This document shows positions 7,014 through 13,188 of a stretch of 13,188 nt of DNA, piece by piece; position 1 is the stretch's first letter, and each line of letters opens with the position of its first letter. Origin of the DNA: Treponema sp. UBA4328. GTDB taxonomy: Bacteria; Spirochaetota; Spirochaetia; Treponematales; Treponemataceae. Below the pieces are notes generated by a model. It did no database searches and was not told the origin of the DNA. It saw only the letters and a program-made list of their open reading frames with translations. A program made the translations under genes and the position numbers. The stretch spans positions 1 to 13,188 of the forward strand of contig DGTU01000165.1 in NCBI GenBank assembly GCA_002394465.1, given 5' to 3'.

Positions 7014-10000
7014 ATGTCAGAAAAGAACATGAAAAAAGAACCGCTTTTGAGCGTCATTGCAATCGTATACAATACCGAACGCTATCTTCCTGCCTGCATT
7101 GAAAGCGTCCTCAATTCCACATACAAAAACCTTGAACTAATAATTGTAGATGACAGGTCGCAGGGAAACTGCAGAAAAATAGCAGAAAAATATGCTGCAA
7201 AGGACAGCCGCGTAAAATACATACAGAACGAAAAGAATCTCGGCTGCGTAGGAGCAAGAACGGCCGGTGCAATGCAGGCCAGAGGCGACTATATAGCCTT
7301 CGTTGACAGTGACGATTATGTCGGCGAAGACTATTACAGACTTCTCATAACTAAGGCAGAAAAAACTGACAGTGACATAGTCGCCGGAGAATATGTCAGG
7401 GTATACAAAAAGCATTACAGCTATCACAATTCCGTATTTTCATTTGAAGGTATGGACCTTCGCGGCGATGAAATAAAAAAGTTCCTGTTTACGATTAATT
7501 ATCCGCAGATAATATATATGTGGCAGAAAATAATAAGGAGAGACCTGTGGCTTAAATGTGAACCTTTTTTTAAGACGATAAAGGATCACCTTAACATGCA
7601 CGAAGACGGTCTTTTCACAATTATTCTGCTTTTGAATGCAGTTCACATAACAAACTGTCCCGGAGCATATTACTACTACAACTATGTAGAAGGCTCCATT
7701 TCTACCCGCTTTACTTTTTCAAAGGTCAAAAGACAGATCTGTGATACCAGCAATGTTTTAAAGTACCTTACCGCATATGCATGTGAAAATGGTTTCCAGA
7801 AATATATTCCGGAAATACGGTTTTTTATTGCAATTCATCTTTTTTCAAAAAAGTTCCTGGTAAAAAAACTTACCGCCAGTCAGGAAAAAGAAATTGACAG
7901 CCTTATAGATTCAGCAGGCCTTGATGAATACAGGGGAAAAGATCGTGAACTTCAGGCGATGCTGAATTACAGGTTCAGAGGTACATCATATGTCTATGTT
8001 AAGGATATAAAGGCTGATACACTCCGCCACGAAATAATCAGTCCCTCTGTAAAGGCCGTAAGCTTTGATGTTTTTGATACACTCATTAAGCGTCCTTTTT
8101 ACCGTCCGGTAGACTTGTTCAACATCCTTTCTGCGTACGCAGACAAAATCCTTGATGTTACGGATTACGTAGATTTTAAGCAGATAAGGATAACCGCAGA
8201 AAAGCTTGCAAGGGAACAGTCACAGTACGAAGACATTACTCTTGATGAAATCTATGACGAAATACAGAAGATAATGCATCTTTCAGACAGTGAGCGGGAT
8301 TCAATCAGGCAGAAAGAACTGGAGCTTGAACTTAAATACTGTTCACAGCGTATTTTTACGAAAAACCTTTTTGACCTTGCAGTTTATACCGGTAAAAAAG
8401 TCATATTTACAAGCGATATGTACCTGCCTCCTGCATTCATTAAAAAAATGCTCGATAAATGCGGCTACCCGGAAGGCTCGTATGAGCTTTACCTTTCATG
8501 TGACCTGAGGAAAACAAAGCATACAGGCTCACTTTTTAATTATGTTGTTGATGACCTCAAATTAAGTCCTGAAGAAATCCTTCACATCGGAGACAACAGG
8601 GATTCAGATTATTTTGCAGCAAGAAAATGCGGACTCAAAGCCTTTTACCTTCCGAAAGCAACGGACATTGCAGAAAACAAAATACCTGATATGTACGGCG
8701 GAGAATTAATCCGAGGTGCATACATTGAACCGTTCCTGAACCGTCATAAAAACGTTATGGACGATTTCTCTGGATTGCGCTGCATGCTTGCGCTCTATGC
8801 AAATAAGGTTTTTGACAATCCTTTTGCATTTTTCAATTACCAGACAAATTTCAATTCACAGGCTGAAATCTTCGGGTATTTCCCTGTCGGAATGCATCTT
8901 TTTGCACTTGCAGACTGGCTTTACAAAAATATGTGCGACGGAAATTATGATACCCTTAATTTTATGGCACGGGACGGCTGGCTTCCGATGGAGGCATATA
9001 AAATCATTTCTGAGCATCACAAAAAGTCCGGAGAAAAAGTACCTGAAACAAAACTCAATTACGTAAGCCTGTCCCGACGTACGATAGCACCCCTTCAGAT
9101 TCAGAATGAACATGACGTCTTTTCAATCCTTAAGAATTTCAACTACAGGGTAATGACGCCTCATAAGTTCCTGAATATATTTGAAAGCATCTGCAGTAAG
9201 GAATCCCTTTCAAAAGCAGAAGAAATCTGTGCTGTCAGGGGAATCCCTTTTGACGGTTTTTTTAACACAGAAGCAGACCTTTTTACCTTTGCAGGACTTT
9301 TTGCTTCTGATTTTTTCAGTGCTGAAGAAGCAGAAAATTACAGGAAGCTTTTTTACAGGCATTTTGCCGGTTATTTTGTGGGAAAAACTGCAACCTTTGA
9401 CCTCGGATATTCATGCCGTGTTGAATCTGTATTAAAGAAAAACTGGAACTTTGACATTACTCCTTTTTATCTTCATATAAATAATGACATTCCACATTTC
9501 CGCGCAGAAAAAAACGACATAACAGTAAACACATTCTATGACTATATGCCGGCTGTAATGGGAATCATGCGTGAAGTTCTGTTCAGTAAAACAGAAGGAT
9601 GCATTGTCTCATATAAAAATGATAACGGAACCCTCAAGCCTGTATACGGAGAAAGTGAATACAACCGGACTGCGCTTGAGACAATAGAAAGCATTCAGAC
9701 AAATGCCTTAATGTTCTGCCGTGACATGTCAGAGACTTTCGGCCAAGACCTTAAATACCTTTACTATCAGAAAGAAGATGCTTCCCTTGCTCTTGAATAC
9801 ATATTCCTTAAGCCTAAATGGGTTGACATGGATATGTTTAATATAGTTGATGTTGAAGACGACATAAATACTTCTGACAAAAAAATAAAATTTAATGAGG
9901 TTTTCTACAGAATGCAGGGGGCAGCAAACTCTGAATACGGAAATGCTGCATTGTGGTACAGAATTAAGCCGGCTTTTCTGCGCTTACCGGTAACTGTTTT

Positions 10001-10118
10001 TTCTGACAGAAGGTACCTCAAGGAAATGATAAGACGAAAACTCTATTCTCATCCGGCACTTTTAAGTTTTGCAAAGAAGTGTTACAAAAAACTTAAAAAA
10101 ATTGTAAAACGTCACTGA
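7014..10118 (+). CDS. GT2 glycosyltransferase-HAD hydrolase fusion with large C-terminal domain
   Basis: This is a 1034-residue, three-part protein. Residues 10-225 are a GT2 domain: LLSVIAIVYN (11-20), IVDD (44-47), DSDD (98-101) and ED (197-198). Residues 345-560 are a HAD-superfamily region: motif I FDVFDTL (351-357, nucleophile Asp352), a helical cap with an IRITAEKLARE segment (391-401), TSDMY (466-470), Lys502 in KHTGSLF, and GDNRDSD (526-532). The +2 Asp of classical HAD phosphatases is Phe354. From memory this matches the predicted hydrolase group COG5610, often found in glycan loci. Residues 580-950 form a further domain with MARDGW (651-656), VSLSRR (684-689) and FDLGYSCRVESVL (795-807), whose function I do not know. 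The C-terminus is very basic (KKCYKKLKKIVKRH), possibly a membrane contact. It lies 9 nt after its shorter paralogue with only a weak TAAGG ribosome site. A role in making or phospho-modifying an exported glycan is inferred. Confidence 0.87.
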   Translation: MSEKNMKKEPLLSVIAIVYNTERYLPACIESVLNSTYKNLELIIVDDRSQGNCRKIAEKYAAKDSRVKYIQNEKNLGCVGARTAGAMQARGDYIAFVDSDDYVGEDYYRLLITKAEKTDSDIVAGEYVRVYKKHYSYHNSVFSFEGMDLRGDEIKKFLFTINYPQIIYMWQKIIRRDLWLKCEPFFKTIKDHLNMHEDGLFTIILLLNAVHITNCPGAYYYYNYVEGSISTRFTFSKVKRQICDTSNVLKYLTAYACENGFQKYIPEIRFFIAIHLFSKKFLVKKLTASQEKEIDSLIDSAGLDEYRGKDRELQAMLNYRFRGTSYVYVKDIKADTLRHEIISPSVKAVSFDVFDTLIKRPFYRPVDLFNILSAYADKILDVTDYVDFKQIRITAEKLAREQSQYEDITLDEIYDEIQKIMHLSDSERDSIRQKELELELKYCSQRIFTKNLFDLAVYTGKKVIFTSDMYLPPAFIKKMLDKCGYPEGSYELYLSCDLRKTKHTGSLFNYVVDDLKLSPEEILHIGDNRDSDYFAARKCGLKAFYLPKATDIAENKIPDMYGGELIRGAYIEPFLNRHKNVMDDFSGLRCMLALYANKVFDNPFAFFNYQTNFNSQAEIFGYFPVGMHLFALADWLYKNMCDGNYDTLNFMARDGWLPMEAYKIISEHHKKSGEKVPETKLNYVSLSRRTIAPLQIQNEHDVFSILKNFNYRVMTPHKFLNIFESICSKESLSKAEEICAVRGIPFDGFFNTEADLFTFAGLFASDFFSAEEAENYRKLFYRHFAGYFVGKTATFDLGYSCRVESVLKKNWNFDITPFYLHINNDIPHFRAEKNDITVNTFYDYMPAVMGIMREVLFSKTEGCIVSYKNDNGTLKPVYGESEYNRTALETIESIQTNALMFCRDMSETFGQDLKYLYYQKEDASLALEYIFLKPKWVDMDMFNIVDVEDDINTSDKKIKFNEVFYRMQGAANSEYGNAALWYRIKPAFLRLPVTVFSDRRYLKEMIRRKLYSHPALLSFAKKCYKKLKKIVKRH

Positions 10119-10124
10119 TACAAA

Positions 10125-10871
10125 TTAATGCTGCTTTACGCCCATGAACTCAAGGTAAGCTTCGTGAACCTTCTTCGGTTCTCCGTCCATGCGGATCTTA
10201 CCTGAGTCAATCCATATCGAGCGGTCACAGAAATTTTCAATCTGGCCAAGCGAGTGAGATACGATTACGATTGTCGTGCCCTTCTCCTTGATTTCACGGA
10301 GCTTGTTAAAGCATTTCTGCTGGAAGGCTGCATCACCGACTGCAAGAATTTCGTCAATCAGGAGAATGTCTGCATCAACGTTGATTGCAACTGAAAAAGC
10401 AAGGCGCATGTACATTCCTGAAGAATACGTGCGGACAGGATTGTCGATATAGTTTTCAAGTTCAGAAAAGGAAATGATGTCATCGAGCTTGGCATTTATT
10501 TCCTTGCGCGTAAGTCCGAAAATTGCTGCGTTCGTATAGATGTTTTCACGGCCGCTCATATCCTGATGAAAGCCTGCACCAAGTTCAATCAGTGCGGACG
10601 CCCTTCCCTTCATTTCAACTGTTCCTGAAGTCGGATAAAGGATTTTTGTAAGGAGCTTTAAAGTCGTACTTTTACCGCATCCGTTGTGTCCGATAAGGCC
10701 TACGGCTTCACCTTTTTTGATCGAAAAGGAAATGTCATTGAGGACTTCACGTTTTTCATAGCGGTTACGCTTCCAGAAAAGCAGCTTGTCCTTGAGCAGG
10801 TTTGATTTATCAAGATAGACTTTAAAAGTCTTGTTTATGTTTTTTACTTCAATAGCGTTTTCTTCGTTCAT
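10125..10871 (-). CDS. Polysaccharide export ABC transporter ATP-binding protein (Wzt/TagH/KpsT type)
   Basis: This 248-residue ATPase has every canonical motif: Walker A GHNGCGKST (61-69), the family-typical ELGAGFHQDMSGRENI stretch (96-111) that carries the Q-loop region, signature YSSGM (149-153), Walker B ILLIDE (169-174), D-loop AVGD (177-180) and switch His206. The ELGAGFH...GRENI pattern and the long N-terminal strand before Walker A are characteristic of ATPases that export O-antigen, teichoic acid or capsule. It ends soon after the nucleotide-binding domain, so it lacks the C-terminal carbohydrate-binding domain of Wzt proteins that read a terminal cap; it is closer in build to TagH-core or KpsT forms. 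It follows the permease gene by 11 nt, with AGGG (10884-10881) as ribosome site. It pairs with that permease at the inner membrane. Its stop codon lies only 6 bp from the convergent GT2-HAD gene. Confidence 0.93.
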   Translation of the reverse strand: MNEENAIEVKNINKTFKVYLDKSNLLKDKLLFWKRNRYEKREVLNDISFSIKKGEAVGLIGHNGCGKSTTLKLLTKILYPTSGTVEMKGRASALIELGAGFHQDMSGRENIYTNAAIFGLTRKEINAKLDDIISFSELENYIDNPVRTYSSGMYMRLAFSVAINVDADILLIDEILAVGDAAFQQKCFNKLREIKEKGTTIVIVSHSLGQIENFCDRSIWIDSGKIRMDGEPKKVHEAYLEFMGVKQH

Positions 10872-10882
10872 AATTAATTACC

Positions 10883-11662
10883 CTAAAGATTTTCAGCAAA
10901 TCCTTTCTGGAGTTTTGAAAATACAAATTCTCCGAAAATCAGGAAAAAGATTCCCATGCATACGGCAGTCAAAAGTGTCGTTACGTCCGGAACGTTTTTG
11001 TAATAAAGAATCTGCCTGTAAGATTCAATGACAGAAGCCATAGGGTTGAGGTTCCAAAGTTTATGATACTGCTCAGGAACCCTGTCTGAAGAATACATTA
11101 CAGGCGTGAGGAACTGCCATGCCATGACGATGATGGTCAATATGTGAGAAACGTCACGTACATAAACCGTAACTGCAGAAAATAAAAGCGTCATTCCGAG
11201 TGCGAGGAAATATTCGACGAGCATGATGAGGGGAAGATACATTAAGGCTGTAAAATTAAAGCCGTGACCCGTAAAAATAATTACGCCGAGAACGACGACA
11301 AAGGCATAGAGCATGCTTACAAACTGAGTCGTTACGAAAGAAACCGGTATTACTTCACGCGGGAAATATATCTTTTTAACCAGGTCGCCGTAGTTATACA
11401 CGCTGTCTGCTCCGGCAGAAACCGAAGTACTGAAAAAAATCCAAGGAACAAGAGCAACAAAGAGAAAAAGATAGTATTTGTCCACGTTGATTTTCATCAG
11501 GACCTGAAAGACAAATGTATAAACCGTAAGCTGAAGCAGAGGATTTATAAAGGTCCATAAAAATCCGAGAACAGAACCTTTGTATTTACCGCGCAGTTCC
11601 TTGTGAACCAGTGAGAAAATCATCTGGCGGTATTTATATAAATCTGAAAATACATGAAACAT
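10883..11662 (-). CDS. Polysaccharide export ABC-2 type permease (Wzm/TagG/KpsM type)
   Basis: This is a 259-residue inner-membrane protein with about six helices (roughly 32-56, 65-83, 108-130, 141-163, 171-190, 228-247). Family hallmarks are the amphipathic N-terminal segment leading into KYKGSVLGFLW (26-36), the loop VKKIYFPREVIP (95-106), VYVRDVSH (166-173) and NPMASVIESYR (206-216). These define the ABC-2 transporters that export lipid-linked polysaccharides. With the ATPase immediately downstream it should form the channel that flips a finished, undecaprenyl-linked or similar glycan across the inner membrane. The gene opens its two-gene operon. The ATG at 11662 has no Shine-Dalgarno sequence; a TATAAT box ends 9 nt upstream, so the transcript leader would be extremely short. 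The neighbouring GT2 genes are the probable source of the exported glycan. Confidence 0.93.
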   Translation of the reverse strand: MFHVFSDLYKYRQMIFSLVHKELRGKYKGSVLGFLWTFINPLLQLTVYTFVFQVLMKINVDKYYLFLFVALVPWIFFSTSVSAGADSVYNYGDLVKKIYFPREVIPVSFVTTQFVSMLYAFVVVLGVIIFTGHGFNFTALMYLPLIMLVEYFLALGMTLLFSAVTVYVRDVSHILTIIVMAWQFLTPVMYSSDRVPEQYHKLWNLNPMASVIESYRQILYYKNVPDVTTLLTAVCMGIFFLIFGEFVFSKLQKGFAENL

Positions 11663-11671
11663 AAGAATCGT

Positions 11672-11677
11672 ATTATA
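11672..11677 (-). promoter_or_regulatory. -10 box candidate for the ABC exporter operon
   Basis: On the minus strand this is a perfect TATAAT, 9 nt before the ATG at 11662. A weak -35 match, TTCCAA (11700-11695), lies exactly 17 bp upstream. The predicted start at about 11665 leaves only a few nucleotides of leader. Confidence 0.4.
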
Positions 11678-11696
11678 TTAAAAATATTCAACTCTT

Positions 11697-11738
11697 GGAA
11701 TACCGTCATTCCGGAGTTCAAAACCGTCCTTATGGAAT
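11697..11738. repeat. Small inverted and direct repeats, possible operator
   Basis: GGAAT (11697-11701) and ATTCC (11708-11712) form a perfect inverted repeat around ACCGTC. ACCGTC recurs at 11723-11728, 21 bp further on, about two helical turns, and GGAAT recurs at 11734-11738. The left arm overlaps the predicted -35 of the exporter promoter and the right GGAAT abuts the plus-strand promoter. A shared operator in the divergent 133-bp region is possible. The elements are short and may be chance. Confidence 0.25.
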
Positions 11739-11752
11739 AATTTTGATATTTT

Positions 11753-11761
11753 TGTTATATT
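11753..11761 (+). promoter_or_regulatory. Extended -10 promoter candidate for the GT2 gene at 11796
   Basis: TGT followed by TATATT (11756-11761) is an extended -10 element, with a weak -35 match TGGAAT (11733-11738) exactly 17 bp upstream. Transcription would start at about 11768. The ribosome site GAGGG (11778-11782) follows, 13 nt before the ATG. Confidence 0.35.
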
Positions 11762-11795
11762 TTCATAAGTTTTTTATGAGGGTTTATTTAAAATA

Positions 11796-12809
11796 ATGGA
11801 TAAGGTACTGACATTCAGCATAGCAGCATACAATGCGTCTTCCACACTGAGACAATGCCTGGACAGTTTTACTGTCAGTGAATGCATGGATAAAATCGAA
11901 GTCCTTATTGTCAACGACGGTTCAACTGACGATACCGCTTCAGTCGCACGAGAATACGAAGAAAAATACCCTCAGACTTTCAGACTTATAAACAAGGAAA
12001 ACGGCGGACACGGCTCAACAATAAATACAGGAATCAGCGAAGCCCGCGGAAAATACTTCCGTCCCCTTGATGCTGACGACTGGATTGAAAAGGATAACCT
12101 TCCGGCCATTTTGAGCAGGCTTGAACGCGCGGATTATGATGCATTTGTCCTTGATTATATAATTTTTTATACATTCTCAGGTCAAACCGAATTAAAAAGC
12201 TATTCTTTTCTCAAAAATAATTCCAGAATTGACTTTACCACAGAGGAATGGATTTCAACCTTTCCGTATCATGCACTCCTATTCAGGACACAGCTTCTCC
12301 GTGATAATAAGATAAAGCTTTCTGAAAAATGCTTTTATGAAGATTCTGAATATACACTCTACCCGATTCCTTTCTGCCGTTCTGCCTTTTATCTTGGAGT
12401 TCCGCTATATGTATACCGGGTCGGCTCTGATGGACAGTCAGTTTCACCTTCAAGTTTTATTAAACACTGTGCCGAACAGGAAATGATTATCGAAAACCTC
12501 TTTAATTTTTATAGCAGGAATGAAATTTCTGACAGGTATTTTTATTATAAAAAAAGAATATTTGAAGTACTGAACTTTTATTTTAAGGCTGTAATGAATA
12601 AAGCCTGGTACTCAGATTCATCCCTGCAGAAACGCAAAAAAGCTTTCTTAAGACGGCTTAAAATGCTTAACAGAAGACTTTTTGTTGAATATGTATCACA
12701 GACAGCACTTCAGAGGCTTTCATACCGGACGGGCTGGAAACTGGACAGAATACTGATTCCTTTATACAAAAAATTTAAAGGCATAAAGGAAAACGGAGGC
12801 TGCGTTTAA
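11796..12809 (+). CDS. Family 2 glycosyltransferase
   Basis: This is a 337-residue single-domain GT2 enzyme with a GT-A fold. The N-terminal strand TFSIAAYN (6-13) starts the nucleotide-binding half. IVNDGSTDDT (38-47) and LDADDW (91-96) hold the acidic residues that bind the nucleotide-sugar and metal. FYEDSEY (180-186) is the likely catalytic-base region, and VYRVGSDGQSVS (206-217) is the usual YR...QS(V/I)S segment near the acceptor end. A basic C-terminal half (KKRKAF, RRLKMLNRR type clusters, from about 270) fits peripheral contact with the inner membrane. It should transfer a sugar from a nucleotide donor to a growing lipid-linked glycan; donor and acceptor cannot be read. It diverges from the ABC exporter genes. 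Its stop overlaps the start of the next GT2 gene (TAATG), so the two are translationally coupled. Confidence 0.9.
   Translation: MDKVLTFSIAAYNASSTLRQCLDSFTVSECMDKIEVLIVNDGSTDDTASVAREYEEKYPQTFRLINKENGGHGSTINTGISEARGKYFRPLDADDWIEKDNLPAILSRLERADYDAFVLDYIIFYTFSGQTELKSYSFLKNNSRIDFTTEEWISTFPYHALLFRTQLLRDNKIKLSEKCFYEDSEYTLYPIPFCRSAFYLGVPLYVYRVGSDGQSVSPSSFIKHCAEQEMIIENLFNFYSRNEISDRYFYYKKRIFEVLNFYFKAVMNKAWYSDSSLQKRKKAFLRRLKMLNRRLFVEYVSQTALQRLSYRTGWKLDRILIPLYKKFKGIKENGGCV
12795..12799 (+). promoter_or_regulatory. Ribosome binding site of the right-edge GT2 gene
   Basis: GGAGG, 9 nt before the ATG at 12809, lies inside the last codons of the preceding glycosyltransferase. It is the strongest ribosome site in the window and supports the overlapping TAATG start. 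Confidence 0.65.
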
Positions 12810-13188
12810 TGACAGACCATCCGTATATTTCAGTAATTGCTTCAGTTTACAATACCGAGCCATTTCTTTTCAGGTTTCTTGACTCGATTGTTTCCCAGAC
12901 GTTTAAGGATTTTGAATTCATCATCATTGACGACACTTCAACTGACGGATCATACGAAGCCTTAAAAATCTACGCAAAGGAATATGACTTCATAAAGCTT
13001 ATCCGGCATGAACATAACGAAGGACTTGCTTCAACCCGCCAGACAGGCCTTGAAAACGCAAACGGAAAATACGTTATTTTTCTTGATGCAGATGATTATG
13101 CAGATTCAGACATGCTTGAATCCCTTTACGATCGTGCAGTAAAAACGGATGCTGACATAATCGCGACGGACGTATTTTACGACCTGAA
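12809..13188 (+). CDS. Family 2 glycosyltransferase, 3' part beyond the window
   Basis: The frame is open from ATG 12809 to the right edge and gives 126 residues. They form a standard GT2 N-terminal half: ISVIASVYNTEPF (7-19), IIIDDTSTDGS (38-48), then the HNEGLASTRQTG segment and FLDADDY with the donor-binding aspartates. The catalytic-base region and C-terminus are missing, so its full size and whether it carries a fused HAD domain like the genes at 4716 and 7014 cannot be told. The VYNTE opening and the spacing to the DADDY motif are as close to those two fusions as to the GT2 gene just upstream. It overlaps the upstream gene by one base and has a strong ribosome site, so it is the second gene of a glycan-synthesis operon. 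Confidence 0.88.
   Translation, partial: MTDHPYISVIASVYNTEPFLFRFLDSIVSQTFKDFEFIIIDDTSTDGSYEALKIYAKEYDFIKLIRHEHNEGLASTRQTGLENANGKYVIFLDADDYADSDMLESLYDRAVKTDADIIATDVFYDL

Noticed and set aside
7137..7427. 96-residue hydrophobic open frame on the minus strand
   Set aside because: It is antisense to the GT2 core of the 1034-residue protein. Its Tyr/Val/Phe-rich composition is the expected shadow of GT2 coding sequence.
10166..10181. GAACC/GGTTC hairpin with a 6-base loop near the convergent gene ends
   Set aside because: The stem is only 5 bp, it lies inside the ATPase coding region and no U-tract follows on either strand, so it is not a convincing terminator.
11264..11560. 98-residue open frame on the plus strand
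   Set aside because: It is antisense to the clear ABC-2 permease, very rich in Lys/Arg/Asn, and without a ribosome site or recognisable motif.
1..13188. CRISPR arrays, tRNA or rRNA genes, insertion sequences, riboswitches
   Set aside because: No spaced repeats, RNA gene cores, transposase frames with terminal repeats, or leaders long enough for a riboswitch were seen. Nearly all of the window is coding.

Overview
This is a gene-dense bacterial window of about 13 kb. It holds nine protein genes, two of them cut by the window edges, in four transcription blocks with almost no free intergenic DNA. A Gram-negative-type cell with an outer membrane is implied by the LolA-like periplasmic carrier, a probable outer-membrane barrel protein and an O-antigen/capsule-type ABC exporter. 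Moderate G+C, the gene order and general protein character suggest a spirochaete, most likely Treponema. That placement is an impression, not something the sequence proves.

Block 1 (minus strand, 4656 down to 1, continuing off the left edge) is a tight operon: two FtsX/MacB-type permeases, a secreted LolA-like protein (outer-membrane lipoprotein-sorting type) and an exported protein that looks like an outer-membrane beta-barrel. The genes overlap by one base or lie 3 to 9 bases apart. This looks like an envelope-spanning lipid or lipoprotein transport system whose ATPase is not in the window. A short acidic motif is shared between the first permease and the barrel protein.

Block 2 (plus strand, 4716-10118) holds two tandem paralogues, each starting with a family-2 glycosyltransferase (GT2) domain followed by a HAD-type phosphatase-like region and a long C-terminal domain. 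The second copy (1034 aa) has recognisable HAD motifs and a large extra domain. The first copy (762 aa) keeps its glycosyltransferase residues but has lost HAD residues, about 47 residues of cap and about 210 residues of the C-terminal domain, all in frame. This pair is the most unusual content of the window.

Block 3 (minus strand, 11662 down to 10125) encodes an ABC-2 permease and ATPase of the polysaccharide export class (Wzm/Wzt, TagG/TagH, KpsM/KpsT). It converges on block 2, with only 6 bp between stop codons. Block 4 (plus strand, 11796 to the right edge) starts a run of GT2 genes: one complete, one truncated by the window end.

Blocks 2 to 4 together look like one end of a surface-glycan locus: GT2 enzymes and GT2-HAD fusions build or modify a polymer on the cytoplasmic face and the ABC pair exports it. 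No nucleotide-sugar synthesis genes, RNA genes, CRISPR arrays or insertion sequences were seen, and no gene-free stretch exceeds 300 bases. The longest, 11663-11795, holds divergent promoter candidates and a small inverted repeat.
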